Assembly: GCA_026399025.1 (NCBI GenBank)
Contig: JAPLRU010000044.1
Location: 37,949-101,948 of the forward strand
Direction of reading: 5' to 3'
DNA length: 64,000 nt
Source: Methylobacter sp.
Lineage (GTDB): Bacteria; Pseudomonadota; Gammaproteobacteria; Methylococcales; Methylomonadaceae
Position numbers and translations under genes: made by a program. The stretch's first letter is position 1; each line of letters opens with the position of its first letter. Of the stretch, positions 1 to 11,443 are shown in pieces. The notes below the pieces were generated by a model. The model did no database searches and had not been told where the DNA came from. It saw nothing but the letters and a program-made list of their open reading frames with translations.

Positions 1-38
1 CAAACACTTTTGGCCACTGACTTATCAAAACTCGAAAC

Positions 39-278
39 ATGGACAGTTCACTCAAATATTTTAATAAACAGAACGCATCATTCGGCCGTCACGAAACCTT
101 TGTCCTCCGCTACTCTTGGTTAACCAAGGGCTTTCAAGCTTTCGATCACGACAAGGCTATCTTTTCATCGGATAAATCCACCATTGAATTAGGTGTTGGC
201 AAAAACATGGTCAACGCTATCAAATATTGGCGAAGCTATCGCCTTAGCGGGCATTCAGCCGAGCGTCTAAACAAATAA
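39..278 (+). pseudogene. DUF4007 N-terminal fragment
   Basis: This 79-residue product matches my recollection of the start of DUF4007 proteins: FGRHETFVLRYSWLTKGFQA near residues 15-34 and ELGVGKNMVNAIKYW around residues 51-65. Family members are about 300 residues long, so only the N-terminal part remains and a new tail ends in a stop 18 bases before the next gene. DUF4007 occurs in phosphorothioate-linked systems (SspB-type) and in other defence islands. It is probably a recombination relic at the edge of the island; a truncated but expressed small protein is possible. The first 38 bases hold nothing I recognise. Confidence 0.6.
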
Positions 279-296
279 ACTAATGAAGGATACTAC

Positions 297-3200
297 ATGG
301 TACCTAAAGACTGGCTTAAGCAATTTCTCGCATCCAGACAAATAAACCATCCAGACGGACAGCCGCTTTATCGTTATCGTCTGAACGATAACGACTTTGA
401 AACATTAAAAGCCTCTTTGAAAACCAGCGCGTTATTCGGCGTCGCCAATCTTACGGAAATACCCGGTTGGAATGCCGCTTTTGTTATTTACGCTGCGGAA
501 TGGTGGCGACGGGAATACGACGGCAGTTTGTGGTCATGGGAAAAAGTGTTTACTTCATTCGGAGCTGATGCCAAAGAGCTAAAAACAGTGCGTCGTAATC
601 TGGTTGTTGAATTAGGCTTACGTTATTGGGAGCGCAAGGTACGGATTATTAATGGCAGTTCCCGATATTTAGGTTCAATAGCAATCGAAGGAGGATTGCC
701 GCTTAATCAACTGAATAACTCCAGCGGTTGGTTAGGCAGAGTATTAAAGCAGGTGATTCCCAAATACACGCGCTTGCACCATACCGGCATACACGCCGAC
801 ACACTTGTTAGTGAATGTGACTATATCCCTAAAAATTATCAAAATGATCAAAGCCATGCGATTTTAGGCGACATGGTAAAAACGGTGGTCGAGCTTAAAC
901 AAAAATACCGCTTACACGAACATAGCAATCCTGTCAGTTTTTTAGATCAACAGATACCCTTATGGCGAGAGCAGTTTCCGTTGCCGATAGGTACAGAAGT
1001 CGGACAGAAGCTACTTTCGGATATGATTATCACGGCGGCAAAAGCCGATGATGCAGTAATGAATACACCATTTCGTGGTATCCGGTGTGTGCGCGATGAT
1101 GGCTTCATGCAATTACAGCTTGAATTTGCAAGTTTTATTGCCTTGGAAAAACTTAATCTGCCCGAGACGATACCTTCAAGGCTGGACGTTGAGTTAATTA
1201 GCAGTGACGGGGTGACACGCTCGTTAGGTGTGGCGCTGAAAGCTACTTATCAACAAAAATCTTCTTTAAAAATGCCGCGCCCCTCTGGAGCCGTTAAAGG
1301 CGATCAGGCTGCATGCGGTTATACGATTCGATTTAAGCATTTATCGACACTTATCTATGAAACCCCCTTAACTGACGGCGAAGAATTGGACACTGAAATA
1401 CCCTGGATATTTGTACAACAAAGTGACGATTGGGTATTAGAAGGCGTTGCCAGTGTTAGTACCCGCGCAAGACAGGTTAGGATTCTCTACCCAGACCGGT
1501 TAACGTGCCATGTAAGTGCCGAAACTCAGCATATCGCAACGATAGCTAATAAAAAACTGCTCGAAGCTAGCGGTACTATTCAATTATCAGACAATGAAAA
1601 CAATTCGTTTATCATCAAAACCGCACAGGAACAGTCGGCAAATCGTTATTACTTACAAGGCGAAACGCTAAAATTTGCCAGTATACCTAACGAAGTCTAT
1701 CGAGGTTTTCCGTCTCTGACTTGTGTTAATAATGAAACTGAAAAAAGGACAGAAATTCCTGCAACAAAATTAGTCGCCAGAGCCGTTAATTCAAAAGGAA
1801 ATTGGTTGCCTCTCTCGCAAGATCAACAGGGCATTTATGAAATTCGCCTTCTCGATAATCAAGGCAATATTCAGTTCCGTAAAAAATGTGCATTATTACC
1901 CGAACAGTTTTCCATTCGTTTTAAACCTTCAGCGGATTCTTTGGATGGCTTGATTTTTCTGGATAATGCTGGGCGTTCGACTGTTTTATGCGAGCCAATA
2001 GCGAAACATAGCATTACAACTGAGACTGAGGGATGTCGAATTGAGTTATTTGCAGATAATGCACCGCCGAGCAATGTCCGGTTAACACTATTTTGGCCGA
2101 ATATGGCCGACATGCTAACACTTACAGTTCCTTTCCCAGCAAGAGGCGGCCAGCTTATTGATGCCAATGGTAATAAACAGTCATCTGAACAGCCGCTATT
2201 TCAAGATCAATTACATGGTCTTCGCCTTCGTTTATTTAATGAACAGCCTGATCGCAACCGCCATTTGCAAATTGACTTTAATCTTAAAGATGACACTTTG
2301 GAAGATGCACGGGACTTGTACTTTCGTGATGAAGTTGAGAAAAAAGGCGCAGTCATAGAACTGGCGATTATCGATTATCAAGAATGGATTAAAGACTTGT
2401 TGGCTATCAGTAGAAACCTGGATAGTTATGTACAGTTAGCCGTGTATGAAAACGGTACTGAGTTATTAAGGACAAAAATTTTTCGCTATCAATTTTCACT
2501 GACAAGAAATCTGTCGCTGGGTTGCGTGGCATTAAATACTAACGATCATGCCTGTTTGTCGTATGACACCCTTGCACAAATTCAACTCATGGCTATGCGA
2601 CTTTCTCAGCCTGAGCAAGAACATATTAAACTGGATGTTAAATCTTCAGAGCAAACAGAAACCGGCTGCTGGTTTTTTTATCCTGAAAAGAGAGTCCCTG
2701 GTCCTTGGTTAATTTATCCGTCAGTAACGTCTTCAATCTCTTTACGGCCCATTTTATGGAATGTTAGTGATGAGAAGGAGGTTGACTCATTAGTCAATCG
2801 TGAAGTTTCAACACTACATAGTGCTGTTACGGCAAGTTCAACACAATCCAGATACCAAGCCATCAAAGCAGTTTTAGAACGGATGTGTACGGATTTTGAG
2901 CATAGTGGCTGGTCATATTTAAGACACTTATGGAAACAGTGTGCTCATTTGCCCCTAGCCAGTTTTGATGTTTGGTCAATAGCGGTGACGGATACAAAAA
3001 TGTTAGCCGCGCTGGTATTGCAGATGGATGAGAGTTTTACACGAAAACTTGGCGAAGAGCTGCCGGTTTTCTGGGAGCTGATACCGTTGAAGGATTGGCT
3101 GGTGGTTTTTAAAAATTATAGAGATTATTTGAAACAAGCGATGGGAGATGAAACCGACGTCTCCACTATTATTGAAACTCGCATCAAACGTATCAATTAT

Positions 3201-3647
3201 CTTTGTGCGTCTATGGAAATAGTGGCACGAATACTTAATCAGTCGTTATGTGGTACAGCCGATCCAGAGCTTATTTTTATGAAACAACCTGTTCTGGATA
3301 ATGTGATAGGCATGATTAAAGATGCGCAACAAGAATTGGATCGACGACAAGCAGACAGTAAGTGGCTGGAAGTATTAAAACCGGAGCTTATAACTCATTG
3401 GACAAAAATAGATAAATCGCTGCAACATTGGTTGAAACTTGAAAATGTATCAGAGCATCATCGGGTTGTGGTTATTTTACCAGTGCTGTTAGCGGCATAT
3501 TGTGCAAACACAAACACACCTGAAAACTGGATAGGCGATGCAGTCGTTATCTTTAAATTAAAACGCCTGAAAGACTTTGATGAAGACTGGTTTAACGCAG
3601 TTTTTAACATTGCATTGGCTTATTTATCCCAGCAACCGACGGATTAA
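297..3647 (+). CDS. Large protein of unknown function, DruH-like candidate (type III Druantia)
   Basis: The product has 1116 residues, no signal peptide and no enzymatic motif I can recognise. The N-terminus (WLKQFLASRQ, then PLYRYRLNDNDFETLKASL near residues 24-42) resembles the STY4851/ECs_5259-type proteins that sit beside giant DUF1998 helicases in enterobacterial defence islands. The start is supported by a GAAGGA box about 7 bases upstream. Twelve bases separate its stop from the helicase ATG, so the two are very likely one transcript. The assignment to DruH rests on size, partner and local resemblance; the biochemical role is unknown. The base composition is AT-richer than the core genes later in the window, which fits horizontal acquisition. 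Confidence 0.6.
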   Translation: MVPKDWLKQFLASRQINHPDGQPLYRYRLNDNDFETLKASLKTSALFGVANLTEIPGWNAAFVIYAAEWWRREYDGSLWSWEKVFTSFGADAKELKTVRRNLVVELGLRYWERKVRIINGSSRYLGSIAIEGGLPLNQLNNSSGWLGRVLKQVIPKYTRLHHTGIHADTLVSECDYIPKNYQNDQSHAILGDMVKTVVELKQKYRLHEHSNPVSFLDQQIPLWREQFPLPIGTEVGQKLLSDMIITAAKADDAVMNTPFRGIRCVRDDGFMQLQLEFASFIALEKLNLPETIPSRLDVELISSDGVTRSLGVALKATYQQKSSLKMPRPSGAVKGDQAACGYTIRFKHLSTLIYETPLTDGEELDTEIPWIFVQQSDDWVLEGVASVSTRARQVRILYPDRLTCHVSAETQHIATIANKKLLEASGTIQLSDNENNSFIIKTAQEQSANRYYLQGETLKFASIPNEVYRGFPSLTCVNNETEKRTEIPATKLVARAVNSKGNWLPLSQDQQGIYEIRLLDNQGNIQFRKKCALLPEQFSIRFKPSADSLDGLIFLDNAGRSTVLCEPIAKHSITTETEGCRIELFADNAPPSNVRLTLFWPNMADMLTLTVPFPARGGQLIDANGNKQSSEQPLFQDQLHGLRLRLFNEQPDRNRHLQIDFNLKDDTLEDARDLYFRDEVEKKGAVIELAIIDYQEWIKDLLAISRNLDSYVQLAVYENGTELLRTKIFRYQFSLTRNLSLGCVALNTNDHACLSYDTLAQIQLMAMRLSQPEQEHIKLDVKSSEQTETGCWFFYPEKRVPGPWLIYPSVTSSISLRPILWNVSDEKEVDSLVNREVSTLHSAVTASSTQSRYQAIKAVLERMCTDFEHSGWSYLRHLWKQCAHLPLASFDVWSIAVTDTKMLAALVLQMDESFTRKLGEELPVFWELIPLKDWLVVFKNYRDYLKQAMGDETDVSTIIETRIKRINYLCASMEIVARILNQSLCGTADPELIFMKQPVLDNVIGMIKDAQQELDRRQADSKWLEVLKPELITHWTKIDKSLQHWLKLENVSEHHRVVVILPVLLAAYCANTNTPENWIGDAVVIFKLKRLKDFDEDWFNAVFNIALAYLSQQPTD

Positions 3648-3659
3648 AATTAAACCCAC

Positions 3660-6600
3660 ATGTCCAGTTATTTTCAGCCCCTTATCGCGCAGTTATCACA
3701 ACGTTCAGCCGAAGCCACTTTAAGTGTATTAGGCATCAGTGATCCCTCTTTACGGCAATTTTTATCAGAGCAATTTAATCAACCGGTAGGTGATAGTAAC
3801 AATTTTCTGGCCGATCCGGTTTTTGAACACATTTTTGGCTGGGAAGAAGCAAATATCAACATGGAGCGATTGGCAGGTTCTTTGCTGGAGCGTTCGTTAC
3901 TTGATGCAATGGACAAACCACCCGTTGATTTAAAAGACTATGCGTTTCGCAAAGATTGGCAGCCTTACCAGCACCAATACAAGTCCTGGTTAAAGTTATC
4001 TGAAAGTAAACCGCAGTCCATTGTCATTACCAGCGGCACGGGATCTGGTAAAACCGAGTGTTTTATGGTGCCGGTACTCAATGATTTGGTACGCCAGTAT
4101 GAGCTACAAAAACAGCCGTTGGTCGGCGTACAAGCCCTATTTATTTATCCGCTCAATGCCTTGATTAACAGCCAGCGAGATCGTCTACGCGCCTGGACGG
4201 ATAGCTTCGGTAATGGCGTACGTTTTTGCTTGTATAACGGCAATACGCCTGACAAAACGACAAGTTTTAACCAGGCACAAACACCGAATGAAATTTTATC
4301 TCGAACCCTGTTACGTAGCGAGCCGCCCCCCTTGTTGGTGACAAACTCTACGATGCTTGAATATATGTTGGTTCGACAAGTTGACTCGCCGATTCTGCAA
4401 AAATCACAAGGAAAATTACGCTGGATTGTTTTGGATGAAGCGCATACTTACATCGGTTCGCAAGCGGCGGAACTGTCGCTGTTGTTGCGTAGGGTGTTGC
4501 ATGGTTTCGCTGTCAATGCTGAAGATGTGCGTTTTATAGCTACTTCGGCAACTATTGGCGACAAGGATAATGTTTCATTACAACGTTATCTGGCCGATTT
4601 GGCGGGTATTTCGCAAGATCAAGTTACCGTTATTGGCGGTAAGCGGATTGTGCCGCCACTCAACAAAAGAAAAGGCGATTACAAACAGAATACACCTATA
4701 GCAACTTTGGTGGATATTGACCACGACAAGCAGGTTTCAAAACAGCGCTATCGAGCATTGGAAGACCATCCGGTTAGTCGCAAACTGCGTGAAGAACTGA
4801 CCCGTGATACGCTCCCGAAAACATTAACTCAGTTAAGCAACACGCTGTTTAGTGACCTTGCCGATATGCACATTAGACACCAGCAAACGCTGGCATGGTT
4901 GGATTTGTGTACAGGGACAATATTACCGGGTAAAGACAATAAGCCTAAGCACCCATTTTTACCAATACGCGGGCATTTATTCCATCAAGTGACCAACGGT
5001 TTATGGTGCTGTGTGGACGCTAACTGTCGCTGCAAAAAAGATACGCCTTTAGCGGATAACTGGGCATTCGGTTATGTTTATAGTCAACAGCGCGATCATT
5101 GCGAATGTGGTGCGCCTGTATATGAGTTGGTTTTTTGCAATGATTGCAACAGTCCGCATTTACAGGCTTTTCAAACTCAACAGGGGCAATTAATTCAAAT
5201 TCCACGCCAAGCAATTGATGAATTTAGCCTGCAAATTGAAGTGGAAGGCGATGAAGATACTGGGGAAGAACAAGAATTCGATACAAAAACTGTAGTGCCG
5301 AGTGAGTTTATTAATCTGGCTGTAAAAGCCGATGCAGCGTTGACGCATTCTTTGACCTTGTCACTCGATAACAAACAACTTGGTGAAACGCATCAAGCCG
5401 TCATGATTCACATCGTCAATGATAGCGAAACCTGCGGGCATTGTGGTTTTATTCCTGACCGTGGTAAACGTGGCGTATTTCGCCGCTGCCTGTTAGGTAC
5501 ACCGTTTTATGTCAGCAATACTGTACCGACCTTACTGGAATTTTGTCAGGATGGTAAAAATCCGCTGGAAAGCCCAGGACGTGGCCGCAGACTGATTACC
5601 TTTACCGACAGTCGTCAAGGCACGGCGCGGATTGCCGTTAAAATCCAGCAAGATTCAGAGCGGAACCGCTTGCGTGGGCTGGTTTATGAAATGGTTGCCA
5701 AACAATTGGGTAACGTAAATGACGCAGAACGCATTGAACTCGAGAAAAAACGCGATGAATATTTAGATAAAGCTGAAAAATTTAAAAAAATGGGCTTAGC
5801 GGAAGCTGAAGATTTTTTAAACTTCGCAGAGAAAACACAGCAACAAATTGAGCAAATGGCCGTAGTTCAGCCCATAACTTGGCAGGAAGCAATCAACGCG
5901 CTTCAAGCTAATAGTGATATTTTAAGACCGATGTTGGATTATTATCGTGATCTGAATCCTATGCTTTTTCAACATAATAGCGGTTCTCAAACTTTGTCTA
6001 AAATGTTGTTGATTCGAGAATTCAATCGCCGCGCCAAACGGCAAAATACATTGGAAACACTGGGCTTGGTCGCTATTAAATATCCGGCTTTAAGCACGAT
6101 CAATAATATGCCTGCCGAATGGCAAAAATTGAAATTATCACTAAAGGATTGGCAAGATTTTCTTAAAATTTGTCTGGATTTTTATGTAAGGGACAATTTT
6201 ATTGCTATTCCTTATGAATGGATAAACTGGATAGGCGTTACTATTTACCCCAAAGAGCTTTTGTCGCCCGATTCAAAAGAATCGACTGGCAGGCGTATTA
6301 GCAAATGGCCGCTAGTCAGAAAAGGACGTAATAATCGCTTAATTCGTATTTTATCTTATGCCTTAAATCTAAAATTAGATAATAAAGCGCATGAAGATAA
6401 TCTTGACCAAATCATGCGCTCTGCCTGGAAAGCGCTCACGCAGGAAAGCCAAATTTTAACCTCTGTTGATGGTTCCCTGACTTATCAAATGAAACCGGAA
6501 CAGATGGCATTTTGCTGTATTCAGGAGGCTTGGGTTTGCCCGGTGACGCATCGGTTTCTGGACACGACTTTTAAAAGTATCACACCTTATTTACCTTATA

Positions 6601-9600
6601 CACCGACTCAAGAAACGGCAATTTGCAAGCAAGTTGTTATTCCCGTTTTATCTATCGGGCATGCTTTTAACTCAGAGCAAGAAAAACTTGGCTTTATCAG
6701 GCAATGGATTGCAAGCAATGCTGATATTGCCGAACTCAGAAAACAGAATCTGTGGACGGATTTAAGCGACAGAATTCTTGAAGGCGGCGTGTTTTTTAGA
6801 ACCGCCGAACATTCTGCACAACAGCCAGCCAGTCGCTTGCAACAGTTTGAAAAACTCTTTAAAGAGGAAAAGCTCAATGTTCTAAGCTGCTCTACAACAA
6901 TGGAAATGGGTGTGGACATCGGCGGTATTACAGCGGTTGCCATGAATAATGTACCCCCTCATCCAGCCAATTATTTACAGCGAGCAGGCCGTGCCGGTCG
7001 GCGTCAGGAAACCCGTGCGTTGGCATTTACCTTATGCAAGGAAAATCCGCATGAGCGCACGGTTTTTAATCGTCCGTTATGGCCGTTTACCACCCATATT
7101 AAAGCGCCTTACATTACCTTAGACAGCGCCAAGATTGTGCAGCGACATGTTAATTCGTTACTTTTTTCTTACTTTCTAAAACAGGTTATTGATGTAGCTC
7201 AACAGCAAAATACTAAGTTGGATTGTGGCTGGTTTTTTTGCCAAGACGAAGACGGCAAATCACAGCTTGATCGCTTTTGTGTCTGGCTGGAAGAGTGCGA
7301 TTTAACCGGAATACCCGAAAACCTTGAGAAAGGCTTAAAGGCATTAATATACAAAACGATTCTGGCAGGCACATCACCAATCAATCTCACTCATCAAGCT
7401 ATTTTGATCATTAGCAGTATTAAGGATAAATGGCTGTCAGAATATCAGCCTTTGCAAGCTGAATTTAACGCATTAAATTCAAACATCGGTGAAAATAATC
7501 CTTATAAAAAGCGGGTAGAAAAAGATTTGGAACGCCTTAAAGGGGAATATCTGTTAGCTGAACTGGCAACGCGCGGCTTTTTACCTTGTTATGGATTTCC
7601 AACGGGAATTGCCTACTTCGATCCTTATAGCGTTCACGATTATCAACGCAGAAATCACAAAAAAGATGACAAACGGGAAGATAATCTTAGCCGTATCCGA
7701 GAAAAACCGACCCGTGATTTGTCCATTGCCATTAGAGAATATGCGCCCGGCTGCGATATTGTCCTAAATGGTCTGGCGTACCGTTCAGCGGGCCTGAGTT
7801 TAAGCTGGCATAGTCCTGAAAGCGGTGCCAACGAAACGCAGAAGCTAATAACAGCGTGGCGTTGCGATCATTGTGGCGCAATTGACAATGCTTTAAGTAG
7901 TGTTTCTAGTAGCGTTTGCAACGACTGTGGTGGGCTGCTTAATCCTGACCATAAGCGCGAATTTATAGAACCGGCAGGATTTGCCGTTGATTTTTATTCC
8001 AGTCCCCATACGGATGTTTCAGCACAGCATTATGTGCCCGTTAAAGAACCTTGGGTTACGGCTAAAGATAGGTTGCGTTCTTTGCCTAATCCGCAATTAG
8101 GACAGTTTCGTGCCGGTAGTCGGGGCGATATTTTTTATCACAGTTCCGGCGAACATGAGCACGGTTACGCACTCTGCTGGCATTGCGGTCGTGCCGATTC
8201 TATGACCGCCGAAAATAAACCCCCTGAAGTTTTCTTAAAACCGCATAAAAAATTAAGAGGCAGGGAAAGTGAAGCCGATGCTTGGTGCAGCGGTAACGAT
8301 AGTGAATTCGCCATTAAACCTAATCTTCATTTGGGCTATGTTGACCATACCGATGTTTTTGAACTGTATCTAAAAAACAGCAACGAACAGGTGTTCCTTG
8401 ATTATAGAAATGAAGATAGCAAAAAAATTGCCTGGACGTTATCGGTGGTACTTAGACAAGCCCTAGCCGACATCTTGGGTATCAATGTCGATGAAATGGG
8501 CTATACCGTGAAGCCGACTAAGTTGACTGATTGCAGCCACCCCGTAGCAGCCATTGTTTTATATGATAAAAGCAGTGGCGGTTCCGGCTTTGCTTCATCT
8601 GCGTACCGTTATTTTGACAAATTATTTGATAAAGCCAGGGAGTATCTTAAGTGTAATTGTCAAGGCGTGTGTCAGAACTGCTTGTTGGGTTTTGATACTC
8701 GCTTCCATATTGATTATCTGGATAGGCTTTTAGCGGCAAGTTATTTGAATGAAGAATTTATCCGTCTGCTGGCTTTGCCGGAGGAATTAAAGCTATTAGG
8801 GCAATCATCCCGTTATTGTCCAGAAACGCTGTTTACTGAAATCCGCGATGCTGCCAGCCACGGCGCGACTGAACTGCATGTGTTTTTACAAGGCCAACAA
8901 TCCGACTGGGAAATAAATGAAAGTCAATTGCTTGAACGATGCTATCGCTGGAAACAACTTTATGCAAAGGTAGTTTTATTTGTTAACGCTTCATCACAGC
9001 CGCTTTCCGAAGCCACCAAAGAAGAGCTGTGGGTTTTGCATCGTTTAGGAATAACCATCGCTTTAGTTGATGATAACAAAGCGATGCTCAAAGGCTCAGC
9101 TTGTATTGTTGCACAAACACTATCAGATGGGGACAGTAAGACATTCGCGTACTCGCTTAAACAAACCGCAATACCCGCGCAAAACTGGCTAAATCTGCCA
9201 GACAGTGTTTTGGTCTCTGCGGACAATTACCCGCTTATGCCGGTATTAAAGTATCTGAATGAAGAGGCTTTGAAGCCGAATACCGGAAACGGCGATATAG
9301 AAATTGAAATACTTGCTGAATGCAATGGCTCATTAACTCAATTTGCTGAGAAATTTTGGCAACGTGTGCTTGGACATCATCCATTATTGCAACAACATGT
9401 ACTTTTGGATGAACTTAGCTGCATACATTATTCAGATCGCTATTTATTCTCCCCGTGGTCGATTATGCTGATCACAGAACTTATTGATGGCTTAAAGCAG
9501 CTTATGAAAAGTAATTGGACTAAGCCTAAAATTGTTATTGATACCTTTGTTAAGCGGGAAAGCAGCTATCAGAAACGCGGTTTATTGGCAGATTGGATGG

Positions 9601-9908
9601 ATGACAATATACGCTTGGATGTTATCGCAGCCTATTTTGAGGCTATGGATGAAAATTGTGTTGTTAATGCGGCAAGCGATACGCCACATGGCCGAGTAAT
9701 GGAATTGACATGGCTATCAGGAAAAACAACTCATATTAGATTGGATCAAGGTGTTGGTTATTGGACAATCGGTGATAAGGCGCCTTGGTTTGATGATAAC
9801 GTGTCAAGCTCAGCTCAACAGGTAGAAAAAATGCTGCAATTACTTTCTAAGCTCAATATTAGGAATGCTAAAGACTTTCCCACACAAATATTTGTTAAAG
9901 AGCGTTAG
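3660..9908 (+). CDS. druE: Giant DEAH-box helicase with DUF1998-like zinc region, DruE-like
   Basis: This 2082-residue SF2 helicase has a Q-like motif ([13 protein letters not shown], about 100-112), Walker [10 protein letters not shown] near 122, DEAH near 258-261, SAT near 295, and C-terminal helicase motifs [11 protein letters not shown] near 1077 and QRAGRAGRR near 1105. Several Cys pairs follow the first lobe (about 450-500 and 595) and another four-Cys knuckle lies near 1400. The end carries the DUF1998/MrfB-like signature SSGGSGF near 1640 and a [10 protein letters not shown] cluster near 1665. Size and domain order match DruE of Druantia. No strong ribosome binding site is visible, so translation may be coupled to the upstream gene. 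The likely role is DNA translocation in anti-phage defence. Confidence 0.75.
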   Translation: MSSYFQPLIAQLSQRSAEATLSVLGISDPSLRQFLSEQFNQPVGDSNNFLADPVFEHIFGWEEANINMERLAGSLLERSLLDAMDKPPVDLKDYAFRKDWQPYQHQYKSWLKLSESKPQSIVITSGTGSGKTECFMVPVLNDLVRQYELQKQPLVGVQALFIYPLNALINSQRDRLRAWTDSFGNGVRFCLYNGNTPDKTTSFNQAQTPNEILSRTLLRSEPPPLLVTNSTMLEYMLVRQVDSPILQKSQGKLRWIVLDEAHTYIGSQAAELSLLLRRVLHGFAVNAEDVRFIATSATIGDKDNVSLQRYLADLAGISQDQVTVIGGKRIVPPLNKRKGDYKQNTPIATLVDIDHDKQVSKQRYRALEDHPVSRKLREELTRDTLPKTLTQLSNTLFSDLADMHIRHQQTLAWLDLCTGTILPGKDNKPKHPFLPIRGHLFHQVTNGLWCCVDANCRCKKDTPLADNWAFGYVYSQQRDHCECGAPVYELVFCNDCNSPHLQAFQTQQGQLIQIPRQAIDEFSLQIEVEGDEDTGEEQEFDTKTVVPSEFINLAVKADAALTHSLTLSLDNKQLGETHQAVMIHIVNDSETCGHCGFIPDRGKRGVFRRCLLGTPFYVSNTVPTLLEFCQDGKNPLESPGRGRRLITFTDSRQGTARIAVKIQQDSERNRLRGLVYEMVAKQLGNVNDAERIELEKKRDEYLDKAEKFKKMGLAEAEDFLNFAEKTQQQIEQMAVVQPITWQEAINALQANSDILRPMLDYYRDLNPMLFQHNSGSQTLSKMLLIREFNRRAKRQNTLETLGLVAIKYPALSTINNMPAEWQKLKLSLKDWQDFLKICLDFYVRDNFIAIPYEWINWIGVTIYPKELLSPDSKESTGRRISKWPLVRKGRNNRLIRILSYALNLKLDNKAHEDNLDQIMRSAWKALTQESQILTSVDGSLTYQMKPEQMAFCCIQEAWVCPVTHRFLDTTFKSITPYLPYTPTQETAICKQVVIPVLSIGHAFNSEQEKLGFIRQWIASNADIAELRKQNLWTDLSDRILEGGVFFRTAEHSAQQPASRLQQFEKLFKEEKLNVLSCSTTMEMGVDIGGITAVAMNNVPPHPANYLQRAGRAGRRQETRALAFTLCKENPHERTVFNRPLWPFTTHIKAPYITLDSAKIVQRHVNSLLFSYFLKQVIDVAQQQNTKLDCGWFFCQDEDGKSQLDRFCVWLEECDLTGIPENLEKGLKALIYKTILAGTSPINLTHQAILIISSIKDKWLSEYQPLQAEFNALNSNIGENNPYKKRVEKDLERLKGEYLLAELATRGFLPCYGFPTGIAYFDPYSVHDYQRRNHKKDDKREDNLSRIREKPTRDLSIAIREYAPGCDIVLNGLAYRSAGLSLSWHSPESGANETQKLITAWRCDHCGAIDNALSSVSSSVCNDCGGLLNPDHKREFIEPAGFAVDFYSSPHTDVSAQHYVPVKEPWVTAKDRLRSLPNPQLGQFRAGSRGDIFYHSSGEHEHGYALCWHCGRADSMTAENKPPEVFLKPHKKLRGRESEADAWCSGNDSEFAIKPNLHLGYVDHTDVFELYLKNSNEQVFLDYRNEDSKKIAWTLSVVLRQALADILGINVDEMGYTVKPTKLTDCSHPVAAIVLYDKSSGGSGFASSAYRYFDKLFDKAREYLKCNCQGVCQNCLLGFDTRFHIDYLDRLLAASYLNEEFIRLLALPEELKLLGQSSRYCPETLFTEIRDAASHGATELHVFLQGQQSDWEINESQLLERCYRWKQLYAKVVLFVNASSQPLSEATKEELWVLHRLGITIALVDDNKAMLKGSACIVAQTLSDGDSKTFAYSLKQTAIPAQNWLNLPDSVLVSADNYPLMPVLKYLNEEALKPNTGNGDIEIEILAECNGSLTQFAEKFWQRVLGHHPLLQQHVLLDELSCIHYSDRYLFSPWSIMLITELIDGLKQLMKSNWTKPKIVIDTFVKRESSYQKRGLLADWMDDNIRLDVIAAYFEAMDENCVVNAASDTPHGRVMELTWLSGKTTHIRLDQGVGYWTIGDKAPWFDDNVSSSAQQVEKMLQLLSKLNIRNAKDFPTQIFVKER

Positions 9909-9946
9909 AAATTAAGGTCGAGCAATAATTCTGTTGTGGAAGGTGA

Positions 9947-10075
9947 AAACAAATTTTCGATAACAAAAACTTCATTGTTTTAACCAATGGATTTAAAAAG
10001 AAAGCGCAAAAAACACCTAAATCTGAAATTTTACTCTCCGAACAACGAAAGAAAGATTATTTGATGGGGAAATGA
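9947..10075 (+). pseudogene. HigB/Gp49-type toxin remnant
   Basis: An open stretch without a start codon encodes the C-terminal signature of HigB-type RelE-fold toxins: FIVLTNGFKKKAQKTPKSEI followed by EQRKKDY. It ends one base before the antitoxin start, the usual HigB-HigA spacing. A stop at 9944-9946 interrupts the frame, and a HigB-like stretch (ILLWKVKT) appears just upstream in another frame, so at least one frameshift plus a 5' deletion killed the toxin. Confidence 0.6.
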
Positions 10076-10076
10076 A

Positions 10077-10358
10077 ATGAGTGATTTAAAGAAATATGTG
10101 GCGAAAAGGAAAGAAAGCGATGAAGAATTCGCTCTGAACTTTAATGAAGGCTATCAGACCTTCAAAATTGGAGTTATGTTAAAAGAAGCGAGAGAAGCCG
10201 CCGGTATAACACAGGAAGAGCCGGCAACTCGGCTTTGCATAAAAAAATCCTCCATCTCAAGAATGGAAAATCAAGCTGAAGATGTAAAGCTCCCAGCGCT
10301 TGAAAAAATTGTAAGCTTTTTAGCAAGATCCTCGGTATACGAATGTATTAACCCTTGA
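10077..10358 (+). CDS. higA: HigA-like XRE-family antitoxin, partly decayed
   Basis: This 93-residue protein has a helix-turn-helix near residues 35-75 (KEAREAAGITQEE, then KKSSISRMENQAEDVKLPAL), typical of HigA antitoxins that bind both toxin and promoter DNA. It follows the broken toxin by one base. The recognition region has a proline where Leu is usual (EEPATRL). The tail RSSVYECINP is unlike family members; a plausible original ending (SKILGIRMY) lies in another frame, which suggests a frameshift near 10320. It is probably a relic, perhaps still DNA-binding. Confidence 0.6.
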   Translation: MSDLKKYVAKRKESDEEFALNFNEGYQTFKIGVMLKEAREAAGITQEEPATRLCIKKSSISRMENQAEDVKLPALEKIVSFLARSSVYECINP

Positions 10359-10447
10359 CGCTATTTTTTCCTGAATCTATGGTTATGACGCATCCATGCT
10401 TGATAATACACTCATATAGTACAAATTCATTTGCGAGAAAAACCCCT

Positions 10448-10696
10448 ATGCCTACTTTATCCATTCACGGCGATGTCCATATCCCTGACAATCTCATTCA
10501 TGCTTTGGGCTTAAAACCCGGCGCCGAACTGGCTTTTGAGCGTCAAGGTGACTCGATTGTTATGCGCCCGGTAAAAAAACCGGACAAAATCTCACGGGTT
10601 GAAGAAGGCCCCCAAATACTGAGCTATACCGGACCGACAGTCTCCTTGGAAGAAATGGACGACGCTATTGCCAAAGGCGCGGCGCAATCGCTGTGA
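10448..10696 (+). CDS. vapB: AbrB/MazE-type antitoxin (VapB-like)
   Basis: This 82-residue SpoVT/AbrB-fold protein has a swapped-hairpin domain at residues 1-45 (HGDVHIPDNLIHALGLKPGAELAF is the core) and an acidic C-terminal tail (SLEEMDDAIAKGAAQ) of the kind that threads into the toxin. An upstream in-frame methionine would add an unrelated leader, so the ATG at 10448 is preferred. The gene overlaps the PIN toxin start by four bases (GTGA), implying coupled translation. It should neutralise the toxin and autorepress the operon. Confidence 0.8.
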   Translation: MPTLSIHGDVHIPDNLIHALGLKPGAELAFERQGDSIVMRPVKKPDKISRVEEGPQILSYTGPTVSLEEMDDAIAKGAAQSL

Positions 10697-11100
10697 AGTC
10701 GGTCGATACCAATATCCTGGTGCGTTACTATGCACAAGACGATACCTTGCAATCGCCCCTTGCCTTACACATCTTCAGGGATGAACCCGAACTACTGGTG
10801 ACAAAAACGGTTTTGCTTGAGTTTTTCCGGGTTTTGACTCAAGCCGATAAATTTCGCTTTCCGCCTGAACAAGTCATGTCCGTTTTCGAACATCTGCAAG
10901 GCTTGCCGAATATCGTCATTGAGGATGAAATTTCTTTCCGAACAGCCGTCGCATGGTGCAGAGCCGGCATTGAATTTCCAGATGCCTTGCATTTGGCCGC
11001 TTCTGGGGCTTGCAGTGCATTTTTGACGTTCGATGACCGTAAATTTGCGCGTCGCGCTGAACGTCTGAATTTAATACCTATGTGTGAAATCCCTGCGTAA
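10693..11100 (+). CDS. vapC: PIN-domain toxin (VapC-like ribonuclease)
   Basis: This 135-residue PIN-domain protein starts at a GTG that overlaps the antitoxin stop. Acidic PIN residues are visible: D5 in SVDTNILVRYY, E44 in LLEFFRV, D97 in EFPDALHLA, and D114/D115 near TFDDRKFAR. The length is normal and the frame is undisturbed, so the toxin is probably active. VapC proteins usually cleave tRNA or rRNA using divalent metal; the target here cannot be read from sequence. Confidence 0.82.
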   Translation: MKSVDTNILVRYYAQDDTLQSPLALHIFRDEPELLVTKTVLLEFFRVLTQADKFRFPPEQVMSVFEHLQGLPNIVIEDEISFRTAVAWCRAGIEFPDALHLAASGACSAFLTFDDRKFARRAERLNLIPMCEIPA

Positions 11101-11165
11101 TCAAGATAAATTTGGTTATTCACATTCTCGTTGTTATACCGAAGCGCCATTCATCCGACTGATGT

Positions 11166-11438
11166 TCATAACGGAAAATCCCCCACCTTATTATTCTCAG
11201 AACCCAGCAACTGCAATTTCTCTAATCTAGGCAATTTTTTTATCGCGACTTCCCGTTTACCGGCTGAACTACGGTCATGACCGGTCTCGACATAAACCAG
11301 CTGCTTGGGCTGTCTGCCGCGAAAATATTTAGCGCCTTGTTTGTCGCCATGCTGATTAAAGCGCCGCGCCACATCATTGGTGATGCCGGTATACAACGAA
11401 TCATCGCTGCAAAGAATCATGTAAACCTGCCAATGCAC
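11166..11438 (-). CDS. GIY-YIG domain protein (UPF0213/YhbQ type)
   Basis: A 90-residue single-domain GIY-YIG protein: VYMILCSDDSLYTGITNDVA provides the VY and YTG halves of the signature, followed by RRFNQH. This group is found across bacteria, and its members act on DNA where tested. The GTG at 11438 is preferred because upstream starts would run into the end of the neighbouring transporter gene; that stop lies just 6 bases away at 11444. The two genes are probably co-transcribed. Confidence 0.7.
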   Translation of the reverse strand: MHWQVYMILCSDDSLYTGITNDVARRFNQHGDKQGAKYFRGRQPKQLVYVETGHDRSSAGKREVAIKKLPRLEKLQLLGSENNKVGDFPL

Positions 11439-11443
11439 GAGGA

